Part shown: in pieces, positions 17,063 to 25,694 of the stretch
How positions within the stretch are numbered: position 1 is the stretch's first letter
Layout of the letters: the number at the start of each line of letters is the position of its first letter
Assembly (NCBI RefSeq): GCF_000739915.1
Contig: NZ_BBJT01000002.1
Span: 310,001-374,000, forward strand
Origin: Paenibacillus chitinolyticus NBRC 15660
GTDB lineage: Bacteria; Bacillota; Bacilli; Paenibacillales; NBRC-103111
Direction of reading: 5' to 3'
DNA length: 64,000 bases
Notes under the pieces: model-generated
What the model was told of the DNA's origin: nothing
What the model saw: the letters and a program-made list of their open reading frames with translations, nothing else
Databases searched by the model: none
Position numbers and translations under genes: made by a program

Positions 17063-17704
17063 TTATCCGGTTGTTTGGAGATGCGAACGGTTGTTCAGAC
17101 TCTCCAGGAGGAAACTGCCGCTCATCGAATCGTAATGAATGATGTGCATCGCCGTATTGCTTGCTTTGATTTGCCATTGCAGGAGCTGTTCGTTCCCGAG
17201 TCCTAGAAAATACAGGATGGACAACTGGATGCTGAAAGCGTGGGTAAAAATGACGATATTGCACGCTTCTCCCGCATACGTCCCAAACAGATCTTTATAG
17301 AACTCCTCGATCCGTTCCCGCTGTACGTCAAGCGACTCCAGCCCCTTGACGATTTCCAGATGAGGCGATTGGATCCGCTGCTCCAGATACAGATCCCACT
17401 GCCCCTGTGTAATCGGCGGGACAAAAGACTCCGGAGCTTTCAGCTCGCTCAAGCGATCGTCTTCGATGAAAGGCGCGGCCGGAAACCGCTGATGGAAAAT
17501 GGCCGCCGTTTCCCTCGCCCTTTTCAAAGGACTGGAATAAATGACCGACGGAGTCAGAGAAACCGGGTATTCGTCCCGGAGTTTCACGGCCTGGCCGATC
17601 CCCGTTTCCGTCAGTTCGCAATGAGGATCGTACGCGTCCATAAGAGCGTCGTCCTCCAGAATGTTGCAGTGGGCCTGCGCATGACGGATTATAATCAATC
17701 GCAT
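17063..17704 (-). CDS. btrP: Histidine-phosphatase-superfamily 5''-phosphoribostamycin phosphatase
   Basis: 213 residues with the phosphoglycerate-mutase-like signature IIIRHAQAHCN (Arg7, His8) and the second catalytic His in IFTHAFSIQL; YSSPLKRARETA supplies the second arginine. In butirosin biosynthesis BtrP removes the phosphate left after BtrL transfers phosphoribose from PRPP to neamine, giving ribostamycin. AAGGAG lies 7 bases before the ATG. The co-occurrence with a PRPP-dependent transferase in the same operon supports this role over a generic phosphatase. Confidence 0.86.
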   Translation of the reverse strand: MRLIIIRHAQAHCNILEDDALMDAYDPHCELTETGIGQAVKLRDEYPVSLTPSVIYSSPLKRARETAAIFHQRFPAAPFIEDDRLSELKAPESFVPPITQGQWDLYLEQRIQSPHLEIVKGLESLDVQRERIEEFYKDLFGTYAGEACNIVIFTHAFSIQLSILYFLGLGNEQLLQWQIKASNTAMHIIHYDSMSGSFLLESLNNRSHLQTTG

Positions 17705-17742
17705 GCTATCTCTCCTTCCGCCGGATTGTTCGTTTCGGTTCC

Positions 17743-18768
17743 CTAGACCGGATTCGAAATTCCTTCCTTCACCCGGCTGAAATGAATAAAATCCTCCTCG
17801 CTGTACATGGAACCCAGTAACACGGCTTTCACGCCGAGTTTATAGTACTCGTTCAAATAAGCGGCCACTTGCTCGTAATCCCCGACTAACACGGGACTGT
17901 AAATTCCGCCGTTCATGTACCCGCCCATCCAGAAGACCCCATCGTACGTTTCGCTCGCTATAGCCAGTTCGGCCAGCGTCCGCTGCCAGCTTGATTCCGA
18001 GTTTTTTTTCATCCGGAGCTGTATCGTCCCCTGCCGGTTGCCGGGATAACGGGCATGAGCGACCTTCCACGCTTCTTCCGCCGATTCTCTGGCAATAATC
18101 TCGATTCTTATGGCACTTTGAACAGCCGATCCCTGCACCTTATCGCTAAAATGGCGTTTAAAATGTTCCAGCGGTCCCGGATGAGTAACGACGAAATCCG
18201 CCGCTTTCAACCCCGTTTCAAGGCCTTCCTCGGAAGAACCGGACATAAAGATGCGCGGGAAAAGCTGTTTGTCCGGCAGCGGAGGCTTGAACTCCAAATT
18301 GTTCAGCTCATAATAATCGCCTTTGAACGAAACGGGAGAATCCGATTCAAGCAGCAGACGAAGTACTTGAACATATTCGTGCAGTTTCTTGTAGCGGGAC
18401 GAATGGTCGATGTAACCCCCGGTTTGCTGGAGCTCGCCGGTAACGGCGCCGGTGATCATATTCAAGTCGATCCGCCGGTTGTACAAATACGTGAAGCTCT
18501 GAATTAACTTGGCGGCCGTGTAAGGCGGGTACATATAGGGCTGAAGCGCAATAAGAGGAACATGACGTTCCGTATGCTGCATAATAACCGAGCTGACGGC
18601 CCAAGGGTCCAATACCGAATGGTTAAAAAACGACAGGGACCCGACTATGCCGTAAGCATCGGACAACTGCGCGATTTTAATGGAGTTTTCCATAAATTCT
18701 TTCTTGGAGGCATAATGGCCGACGCCCGGAATTTGGCAATAATACTGAATCGGATCCAATGCGATCAT
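17743..18768 (-). CDS. btrO: FMNH2-dependent monooxygenase for side-chain hydroxylation
   Basis: 341-residue luciferase-like (LLM) TIM-barrel protein: RIDLNMITGAVTGEL and the C-terminal MGGYMNGG region are family features. BtrO hydroxylates the gamma-glutamyl-4-aminobutyryl group on the carrier protein BtrI at C-2, creating the (S)-4-amino-2-hydroxybutyrate side chain, with reduced FMN from a separate reductase. No ordinary flavin reductase is in the operon. The ATG at 18766-18768 abuts a GGGGG with no spacer; the TTG three codons on (18757-18759) has better spacing and may be the real start. Confidence 0.87.
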   Translation of the reverse strand: MIALDPIQYYCQIPGVGHYASKKEFMENSIKIAQLSDAYGIVGSLSFFNHSVLDPWAVSSVIMQHTERHVPLIALQPYMYPPYTAAKLIQSFTYLYNRRIDLNMITGAVTGELQQTGGYIDHSSRYKKLHEYVQVLRLLLESDSPVSFKGDYYELNNLEFKPPLPDKQLFPRIFMSGSSEEGLETGLKAADFVVTHPGPLEHFKRHFSDKVQGSAVQSAIRIEIIARESAEEAWKVAHARYPGNRQGTIQLRMKKNSESSWQRTLAELAIASETYDGVFWMGGYMNGGIYSPVLVGDYEQVAAYLNEYYKLGVKAVLLGSMYSEEDFIHFSRVKEGISNPV

Positions 18769-18795
18769 CCCCCTGCTTTTCGTCTATTGGGTCTT

Positions 18796-20082
18796 CTATT
18801 TATCCGCGAACAAGAGATCCGGTTCCGTCTGTAACTGGGTGACGACTAAATCTTCCGGAATTCCTTTCCGACGGATCAGCTCGTATAAACCATTGCGTTT
18901 GAGAATTTCAATGGGTGTCGGGTGCCCCAGAAAATGAACCGGGCTGAAGCTCAGTCCGTAGGCGCCCGAGTTCAACACACATACGAGATCGCCCGGATAT
19001 AAGGCCGGCAGTTGGACATCCTTCCCTACACAATCCTCGGGCGTACAGAGAGGACCGGCAATGGTGACTTTTTCGAGTTCGCGCCGGCCGGGGTCTTCGC
19101 TAACGGGAATACACTCCATGGGGTAGTTGCTTCTCATACTTCTTCCCCGGAAAGTGGAGGCCGCATGATGGTGCATTCCGCCATCCACAATCACAAAATT
19201 CTCTCCCTTGGACGTTTTCCGGTAGAGCACCTCGGTTACATACACGGCCGCTTGAGCCAACAAATATCTTCCGCTTTCGATAATAAAGGTCGTTTGCGGG
19301 AAAAGGGTATCTCTCGCCTCTTGGACGTAATCGCTGACCTCATCCGTGATTTTGCCGATATCCAGCGCCTTTTCGTGTGCAAAATAGGGCACTCCGAACC
19401 CGCCGCCAAGATTAATAAATTCGCAGACGATTCCGTATCGCTCATAAATGCTTCTGCCCAGATCTACGGTATATTTCATCGACTCGATAATGCTGTCGGT
19501 ATTCAGATTCTGGGTTCCCGTATAGACGTGTATCCCGATAAATTTGGTGAATCGGAGAGACCCGATGGCATCAAACACGGTATCGAGCATAGATTCGTCT
19601 ATTCCGAATTGTCTCGGTACCCCGCCCATTTTAATGGCCGTGCTGCCGAAGCTTTTGTCGGGATTGATGCGCACCGCTACCCGGACCGTTTTGTTTGCTT
19701 GCTCGGCCAGTTCTTCTATGTAAAGGAGTTCCTGGACGGATTCCGCGATGATGCAGTAAATCCCGCTTTCAACCGCTGCCTGGAGTTCGCTTCGCTTCTT
19801 CCCCGGTCCGGAAAAAATGATGTTGTCCGCTGAAAATCCCGCATGACGGGCTAAAGCCAGTTCGCCGGCGGATGCGACCTCAACGCCCACTCCCCACTGC
19901 CGGAACAGCTTGGCGACATGAATATTGTTGTTCGCCTTCAAGGACAAATAATACTGAATCGCCGGATTCGTCCGGCTTCTTAATTGCCGGTAATGCGCTT
20001 CGATAAAATCGCCGTCATACAAATAAAAAGGAGTCTCGAACTCTTTCGTTAAGGCTGTGATTTCAGCATGATCCAGGTTCAT
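18796..20082 (-). CDS. btrK: PLP-dependent L-glutamyl-carrier-protein decarboxylase
   Basis: 428 residues, fold-type III PLP enzyme of the diaminopimelate/ornithine decarboxylase family. The Schiff-base Lys49 is in YYLSLKANNN; HVYTGTQ and NLGGGFGVPY bind the cofactor phosphate; the C-terminal half has the active-site Cys region (CTPEDCVGKD). BtrK decarboxylates glutamyl-BtrI to 4-aminobutyryl-BtrI. GGGGGA precedes the ATG, 28 bases after btrJ. In the operon the order btrI-J-K-O follows the order of reactions. Confidence 0.9.
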   Translation of the reverse strand: MNLDHAEITALTKEFETPFYLYDGDFIEAHYRQLRSRTNPAIQYYLSLKANNNIHVAKLFRQWGVGVEVASAGELALARHAGFSADNIIFSGPGKKRSELQAAVESGIYCIIAESVQELLYIEELAEQANKTVRVAVRINPDKSFGSTAIKMGGVPRQFGIDESMLDTVFDAIGSLRFTKFIGIHVYTGTQNLNTDSIIESMKYTVDLGRSIYERYGIVCEFINLGGGFGVPYFAHEKALDIGKITDEVSDYVQEARDTLFPQTTFIIESGRYLLAQAAVYVTEVLYRKTSKGENFVIVDGGMHHHAASTFRGRSMRSNYPMECIPVSEDPGRRELEKVTIAGPLCTPEDCVGKDVQLPALYPGDLVCVLNSGAYGLSFSPVHFLGHPTPIEILKRNGLYELIRRKGIPEDLVVTQLQTEPDLLFADK

Positions 20083-20110
20083 CCTTAAGTCCCCCTTCCT
20101 TCTTCATGAC

Positions 20111-21370
20111 TTAATGAACACCCGTCGTCATTCTCGTATTCAGCTCGTCAAGCAGGCTCCGGGCCTTTGTCAGCTGTTCGGTATTATGGGCAGAGACTAG
20201 CACAAAGAGCTTATACGTATTTTTAAAGGCGCCCGAAGCTTTGCAGAAATTGTACAGATCGATATGGACCGGTAAATCCCGTGTCACTTCCGAGAGATCG
20301 TTTACGTAATCTTCGAAACCCAGATCCATCCCGGAATTAAACACCAGCACCCTGCTTTCGACAAACTCATACCGCTTCTTCTGTTCGATAACCAAAGGAA
20401 GAATATACGTGACTTGAGTAAGCCTGGCGTTAATCTCGATGACCGGAATCAGTTCACCGTTCGTATCGATGATTGAATCGATTCCGAGGACGCCCCTATA
20501 TCCCATCTGCCGGATCAGTTCTCCTGCCCGCAAAATTTCTTCGCGATATTCGGCCGATTCCGATTGCGATAAGGAAGGCGAGAAATTCGTTCCTTTGTAG
20601 ACACCATTCGGGTCTACGATTTGCTCGGTGACGGCCAGAAGATGGACTTCGTATTCGGAAATAAACAACTGGGACGTCAAGCTGAGCCGGTGGGGATGCC
20701 AGCCTTCCAGGAGCAGGTCGACGCTTGTCTGCCGGTTTTGAATATAATTCAGCAAAAACCGGAAATTCCGCTCGTTGTCGATGACTTTGAGCCCTTTACC
20801 GGAAGAGCCGTACGGAACCTTTAACACACACTTGGAAAAACCCGCGGAAACGAGCTGATCGTAGGCATGCTCCAAGCTCCCGATATCGCTGCAGAAATAA
20901 CCGGTTGTGACGTTGAACCCGTTCCTTTCCATCCGTCTTCTCGTGCTGAACTTGTCATTGATTTCCCGGCAGACCGTCAATTCAGGGGCAATGATGTCCA
21001 TTTGCGGGTAGCGCTCCTTCAGTTCAAGAAGCCGCTCCGAAACGATGAACGGGATAATCGTATGACGCGCCAGGTCAGGCACTTGCGCAAGCTCGTCGCA
21101 GCAAATGATCGTCGGCAGCACGAGGTTTCGTTCTTTCCAATAATCCAGGAAAGCCGGCTCCGGCATCGCATGAAAAAATACCGTGTCCTGCGGCCTCGCC
21201 AGGAAGAGAAGCTGATGCTCCTGCTGCACCACAATCTTCTCGGATTGAAGGTCCTTGACGGAGGGAAAGTAATTCGACGCCTGGCCGTCCTGCTCATCGC
21301 CGATATTCATATACCAGAGGATTTGTTTGCCGCTCAAACGATAATAATCCAGCGGATGAGTGAACTTCAT
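20111..21370 (-). CDS. btrJ: ATP-grasp L-glutamate:carrier-protein ligase
   Basis: 419 residues with an ATP-grasp core: VLKVPYGSSGKGLKVI (nucleotide-binding loop, about 180-195), GVLGIDSIID and IEINARLTQVTYILP (metal ligands, about 300-330). BtrJ loads L-glutamate on BtrI and, after decarboxylation, adds a second glutamate as a gamma-glutamyl protecting group. Its start overlaps the btrI stop (ATGA), as expected for an enzyme and its carrier protein. Confidence 0.9.
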   Translation of the reverse strand: MKFTHPLDYYRLSGKQILWYMNIGDEQDGQASNYFPSVKDLQSEKIVVQQEHQLLFLARPQDTVFFHAMPEPAFLDYWKERNLVLPTIICCDELAQVPDLARHTIIPFIVSERLLELKERYPQMDIIAPELTVCREINDKFSTRRRMERNGFNVTTGYFCSDIGSLEHAYDQLVSAGFSKCVLKVPYGSSGKGLKVIDNERNFRFLLNYIQNRQTSVDLLLEGWHPHRLSLTSQLFISEYEVHLLAVTEQIVDPNGVYKGTNFSPSLSQSESAEYREEILRAGELIRQMGYRGVLGIDSIIDTNGELIPVIEINARLTQVTYILPLVIEQKKRYEFVESRVLVFNSGMDLGFEDYVNDLSEVTRDLPVHIDLYNFCKASGAFKNTYKLFVLVSAHNTEQLTKARSLLDELNTRMTTGVH

Positions 21371-21633
21371 AGAGTTCCCTCAAGTTTTTCCGTCACATGT
21401 TCCGTTATTTTCCGGACCGTTGAAAAATTTTCTACGATCAGTTCGTCGTCGTTAAACGTGATCCCGAACACGCCCTCCAAGCTGACGATCAAATTAACGG
21501 CCGTTACCGAGTCCAAACCCAGCAGAAACAAATCGGTTTCCGGGGTTATCGGGTCCTTTGTCTGCAGGATTTCATTCACACAGGATATAACTTGAGCGGT
21601 CCTTACGTTTTCCTTCGTTTCCAAAGACATCAC
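21367..21633 (-). CDS. btrI: Acyl carrier protein for butirosin side chain
   Basis: 88 codons from GTG 21631-21633, or 87 from the adjacent ATG; AAGGAG suits either. The motif LLGLDSVTAVNLIVSLE contains the phosphopantetheine-attachment serine (Ser42 from the GTG). The four-amino-carbon side chain is built on this protein. It is a true carrier, unlike the serine-less homologue-like protein at 16798-17046. Confidence 0.92.
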   Translation of the reverse strand: MMSLETKENVRTAQVISCVNEILQTKDPITPETDLFLLGLDSVTAVNLIVSLEGVFGITFNDDELIVENFSTVRKITEHVTEKLEGTL

Positions 21634-21699
21634 ATTCAGCTCCTTCGGTCCTATAATGTTGACGATTTCCGCGTAACAGTCTGGCCGTTTGCCGGCGTA

Positions 21700-22608
21700 T
21701 TAAGCGTAACGCCGCTTCAGCTTCCGCATAAAATCGGCTTCCTGCTCTCTTAATTGCCGGATCTTGCTAGCTGCACCGTCCCAATCGATCTGCCTCGCGA
21801 TCATGTACCGCCTGACGATGGTCGCGATATGGTTAGCGAGTTGATGGTTACGGATAAGGAGGTCGGCTTCCTCCGGGGCGTCATCTATATAATGAAGAAA
21901 CTTGGAGAAAACATGCCGGGATGCGGCGATTAAACGGAGTCCGTGATCCATCGAGATCAGCCGGTTTTCCTCATAATCGCGCATTTCGAGCAGCACCCGG
22001 TCGTAGAAGATATAGTCGTCCTCGAAGGCTTGCAGCCACTGCCGGAACAAGGCCAGATCTTCTTGTTTGTTTTCCCGCATTTCCTCGTCGTTAAGTTCCA
22101 GAACCAACAATGTCCTCATCTGCCCGGACAGACTGTCGAAAGCCGCTTCCACATGCGCAGCCGGCAAATATCCGTAGAGCCCGTCCCAATCTTCGACGTA
22201 GTACGCCTTGTTCTCACCGTCATAGTCCGTGACGACAAACGAATGAGTGGAATGAATGACATGGAAGGCTTCTTTCCGGTAAGGCAGATAATACTCGTCC
22301 CCCCATACGAAAACGAGTTTACGCCGGGCCAGCAACTCTTTTAAACAATCCGAAGCCTGGCTGAAGTCGGGAAAAGAAGCCCGTACAGGCGTAATTCCTT
22401 TTCTCAGTAAATCATCATCGGAAAAGGAAGGCTCCGAATACTTCCATTTGCTCTTATTTTCGATAAAGATCTGGCGGTAAATTTCAGCTGTGCTTTGATA
22501 ACTGTTATAAAAGAGAGGGATGACGGGAACGCGGTTTGAATCCAAGTAAGCGATTATCTGCGATTTTCTGCAATCGAAAAATTTCTCGTCATAACGAGTG
22601 AGGCACAT
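21700..22608 (-). CDS. btrH: Side-chain acyltransferase (gamma-glutamyl-AHBA to ribostamycin)
   Basis: 302 residues of the BtrH family (C39-peptidase-like N-terminal half: YDEKFFDCRKSQIIAYL contains a candidate Cys nucleophile; HSTHSFVVTDYDGENKAYYVEDWDG holds the His/Asp region typical of papain-like folds). BtrH transfers the protected side chain from BtrI to the 1-amino group of ribostamycin. GGAG precedes the ATG by 7 bases, and the first 20 bases overlap the end of btrG. Confidence 0.9.
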   Translation of the reverse strand: MCLTRYDEKFFDCRKSQIIAYLDSNRVPVIPLFYNSYQSTAEIYRQIFIENKSKWKYSEPSFSDDDLLRKGITPVRASFPDFSQASDCLKELLARRKLVFVWGDEYYLPYRKEAFHVIHSTHSFVVTDYDGENKAYYVEDWDGLYGYLPAAHVEAAFDSLSGQMRTLLVLELNDEEMRENKQEDLALFRQWLQAFEDDYIFYDRVLLEMRDYEENRLISMDHGLRLIAASRHVFSKFLHYIDDAPEEADLLIRNHQLANHIATIVRRYMIARQIDWDGAASKIRQLREQEADFMRKLKRRYA

Positions 22609-23008
22609 CTTGCTTCTCCTCTACTCCGGAAGCATGCTGCAGCCGGTATTGTTTCCAGTCGGAAAACCTTGTTTCCAGGTAATCGTCCCGGTTGTAAACG
22701 TACGTCCAACCCGCATGTGTTCCGCCGTTCTCGGTTACTTGGCATTCGATTCGGTCAAACAAGTTTCTTGTATCCCCGGGACCGAAATACTCTTCCAGCT
22801 CATCTATCCGTTTCAGCGTGTCTTCCGAGACTTCATACCACTCGCCCGCCACCCGTTGATTTTCCAGCAGTAATCCGGGATAACCGTTGCCGGTATCAAC
22901 CAAGGAGCCGGCTATGCTCGCCTTTCGTGAAAGCAGGGTGGCATCTTTCATATACTTGTGATTGTTTTCTCCCTCACGCAAGGTCCCGTAGACAAATAAG
23001 TTGGGCAT
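22589..23008 (-). CDS. btrG: Gamma-glutamylcyclotransferase (side-chain deprotection)
   Basis: 139 residues with the GGCT-fold signature LFVYGTLREGE at the N-terminus and the acidic catalytic segment KRIDELEEYFGPGD. BtrG releases the gamma-glutamyl protecting group as 5-oxoproline, giving butirosin. Overlaps btrH by 20 bases, so transfer and deprotection are co-translated. Confidence 0.92.
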   Translation of the reverse strand: MPNLFVYGTLREGENNHKYMKDATLLSRKASIAGSLVDTGNGYPGLLLENQRVAGEWYEVSEDTLKRIDELEEYFGPGDTRNLFDRIECQVTENGGTHAGWTYVYNRDDYLETRFSDWKQYRLQHASGVEEKQDVPHSL

Positions 23009-23081
23009 GAAAATTCTCCCCTTTAAACGGCTTAATAAAAACTTTCATCCGGCTGATCATCGCCTTGAACATTGAACTCCC

Positions 23082-23780
23082 TCATAAGGCCATGCGGTTT
23101 CCAAGATGATCGACGATGTTGAAATCATGCTCCTTTCCGGACGATTCCGTGAGGCGTTCGTATAAATGCCGGGCGATTTCACCTGGATCGTAGGGGGCGT
23201 CCTCTCCCCCCATTTCGGTTTTCATCCAGCCGGGGTGAACCGCAAGCACCTTAAAGTTCTCCGGTTTCAGTTCTCTCTCCAGCATACGGGTAAACATATT
23301 AAGAGCCGCTTTGGAGATACTGTAGCCGTAGGTTTTTAACGGCAGTTCGGAAATACTGCCCGCCTCGGAGCTGATATTTAGAATGCTTTTGACCGGACTG
23401 CTTTCCATCATAGGCTTCAAATGTTTGATAATGGCCATCGGACCCAAAACGTTCGTTTTCCACGTTTCTTCGAAATCCGCGATGTCCACTTCCCGGATCT
23501 TTTTGCATCGTATGCCTTCACGGGCCGCATTATTGATAATCGCGTCCAGCTTTGGCGTCACGGAAGCAATCAGGGAATAAGCCTGCAGGATTGAATCCTC
23601 GCTGCTTACATCCACGGGAATGATGCTCAGCTTTTCCTTGTATTTGGTTATTAACGGCTGCAGCCGCTCGGCTCTGTTCCTATTTCTCACTCCGGCAAGA
23701 ACATGATGTCCCCGTTCCAGAAATACCTCACAAAGACTCAGTCCCAGCCCGCGGTTAGCACCGGTTATGAAAACGATCAT
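23082..23780 (-). CDS. btrF: SDR-family NADPH-dependent reductase
   Basis: 232-residue short-chain dehydrogenase: TGANRGLG cofactor loop, NNAAREG, and catalytic YSISK (Tyr-x-x-x-Lys) preceded by ISSEAGS (Ser). In the reference pathway BtrF acts with BtrE to invert C-3'' of the ribose, converting butirosin B to the xylosyl form A. The companion dehydrogenase gene starts only 11 bases upstream, which fits. Confidence 0.85.
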   Translation of the reverse strand: MIVFITGANRGLGLSLCEVFLERGHHVLAGVRNRNRAERLQPLITKYKEKLSIIPVDVSSEDSILQAYSLIASVTPKLDAIINNAAREGIRCKKIREVDIADFEETWKTNVLGPMAIIKHLKPMMESSPVKSILNISSEAGSISELPLKTYGYSISKAALNMFTRMLERELKPENFKVLAVHPGWMKTEMGGEDAPYDPGEIARHLYERLTESSGKEHDFNIVDHLGNRMAL

Positions 23781-23791
23781 GGGCTTCCTCC

Positions 23792-24841
23792 TTAAGAGTA
23801 GGTCAGAACGACCTGCAGGACTTCATGCGGATGTTTATCGATCATGTCATAGGCTTTCGGCGCATCGCCGAACGGAATCCGGTGGCTGATCAGGTTACCT
23901 AATTTCAACTTGAGCAGCAGATCTTTCCCGATATTCCTTCTTCTCGCATCGTTATACATATGGCTGATGGAAGGATCGATCCCGAGGGTTTGCGAAGCGC
24001 GGATCGTAATCCGGTTCTGGTGAAATTCTTCGGACAGATTCAGCACCGATTGCTCGCCCTGATACCAGCCTACGGCTGTAATTACCGTGTCCGGTGCCGC
24101 TATGCGAATCGCTTGATTCAAAGCCGTTGAATGACCGGATACTTCAAAGACGGCGTCGGCACCCCGGTTATTCGTAATCTCTCTGATTTCCTTGGCGACA
24201 TCCGTCCGATTCGGATTAAACACATGGTCGATTTCAACTTCTTTGGCGATGTTCAGTCTGTTCTCAAGCGGGTCCACTCCAACGACTGTGGCGCCCGACA
24301 GTTTGGCTAATTGAGCGATTAACTGCCCGACTACACCGAGTCCCGATACGACGACAACGTCCCCGATTTTAATTCTCGTGTCCAATACAGCGTTATAAGC
24401 CGTCATCAGGTTTGTGTAGAAAATGCCGAGCTCAGGCTCCAAGTTTTGGGGTAGTTTGAATATTTTTTTGTGATGCTTGCACACGATCGTTTGATGCCTG
24501 CCGTGGGAGAACACGATATCTCCGACCGAAAATCCTTCGACATCGGCTCCGACTTCAATGATTTTTCCCACGTTCGAATACCCGATAAACCAGGCATCGT
24601 CCTCGCAGCTCCGGATCGGATACTTAACTTTGTGCTCTTCGGCCAGGTCCTCGAACAACCGGGTTTCGGAATCCATATCTCTTGTGAAATAAGGAGCGAT
24701 TCCTCTGTAAGCCCCCATTTCCGTACCGTGGCTGATCCCCGAATAAAGGGACTGTATCCGGCATTCGCCGCTTTTTAAAGGCAATTCTTCTGCCGTTTCC
24801 ACGATTAATTGACTTGGACCCGTGTACGTTAAAATTTCCAT
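23792..24841 (-). CDS. btrE: Zinc-type alcohol dehydrogenase, NAD-dependent
   Basis: 349 residues from ATG 24839-24841, chosen because AAGGAG stands 8 bases upstream; the open frame reaches back to 24937 inside btrD without support. It is a medium-chain dehydrogenase: GVVGQLIAQLAKLSGATVVGVD is the Rossmann loop (about 170-190), with DIVFSHGRH nearby; the Cys cluster of structural zinc is not obvious. BtrE is the NAD-dependent half of C-3'' epimerisation. Gap to btrD 23 bases. Confidence 0.85.
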   Translation of the reverse strand: MEILTYTGPSQLIVETAEELPLKSGECRIQSLYSGISHGTEMGAYRGIAPYFTRDMDSETRLFEDLAEEHKVKYPIRSCEDDAWFIGYSNVGKIIEVGADVEGFSVGDIVFSHGRHQTIVCKHHKKIFKLPQNLEPELGIFYTNLMTAYNAVLDTRIKIGDVVVVSGLGVVGQLIAQLAKLSGATVVGVDPLENRLNIAKEVEIDHVFNPNRTDVAKEIREITNNRGADAVFEVSGHSTALNQAIRIAAPDTVITAVGWYQGEQSVLNLSEEFHQNRITIRASQTLGIDPSISHMYNDARRRNIGKDLLLKLKLGNLISHRIPFGDAPKAYDMIDKHPHEVLQVVLTYS

Positions 24842-24864
24842 GTCAAGCACTCCTTTTCTTTGTG

Positions 24865-25692
24865 TCAGGTTTGAAGCGGTTCGGGACTTATTGCCCGGAA
24901 TACCGGCCAAACTTGAGTATCCGTTTCTTGTATCCAAAACAGCTCGGTTTCGCTAAGGACTCCGCCGCTGCCGATTTTCGTTTCCGCCTCTTCGCCGAAC
25001 AATCCGAGCAGCTGCGTTTTGTATTCCAATACAGCGGCTCTTTTTACCGGCATGTAGACGCTGTTCCTCAATTCCAGCTGATGCCATCCGTCCTGTGAAA
25101 ATTCATTGTACTGCTGCCAGTACGGAAATTCGGAATAGAAAAGCACCGGATACCCTTGCGACATCAGTCTCAACCCGGCTTTGGTCAGAAGCTGATGATC
25201 GACATGTTTGGAGACGGCGGGAAATACCCAGGTGTATTTGCGGGCAAGATCGCAGGACTGCAAATAGGTTTCGATTTTAGGCAGAAAATCGGCTTCGTCC
25301 TGTTTGTCCGGAATGCCGAATAAATCTTCCTCCGTCCGGTAATAAGGCTGCCCCTTATTTTCCCTGTAGATGGCATCCGGAAAGGTCAGCACTTCGACCT
25401 GTACCCCGGCAAGATGCCGGAATGCCCGCTGATCCTCCTGAAGGCGGCGCGCCACGAGTATGGACAAGTGCTCGCCCTCTATTTCATCCTCGAACAGCCC
25501 CAAATCCTCGGCCGCATACTGTCTGGCAATCTCGCCGGGCTGAAAGCGGACCGACGGGCAGCCCCCGAATACGGTCAGCACCTTGCAGGTGTGCCCCTGA
25601 TTCACCAACTCCATTAAAGTCGAGGCGCACGACAGAACGACATCATCGAAGTGGGGTGAGATAAACATAAAAGCACGCTTATCCTGGTTCAT
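24865..25692 (-). CDS. btrD: PIG-L-type 2'-N-acetylparomamine deacetylase
   Basis: 275 residues with zinc ligands in ISPHFDDVVLSC (His14, Asp16/17) and HVDHQ later on. BtrD removes the acetyl group from 2'-N-acetylparomamine, the product of BtrM. The earlier literature assignment as a nucleotidyltransferase was revised. Two bases separate it from btrC. Confidence 0.9.
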   Translation of the reverse strand: MNQDKRAFMFISPHFDDVVLSCASTLMELVNQGHTCKVLTVFGGCPSVRFQPGEIARQYAAEDLGLFEDEIEGEHLSILVARRLQEDQRAFRHLAGVQVEVLTFPDAIYRENKGQPYYRTEEDLFGIPDKQDEADFLPKIETYLQSCDLARKYTWVFPAVSKHVDHQLLTKAGLRLMSQGYPVLFYSEFPYWQQYNEFSQDGWHQLELRNSVYMPVKRAAVLEYKTQLLGLFGEEAETKIGSGGVLSETELFWIQETDTQVWPVFRAISPEPLQT

Positions 25693-25694
25693 CC

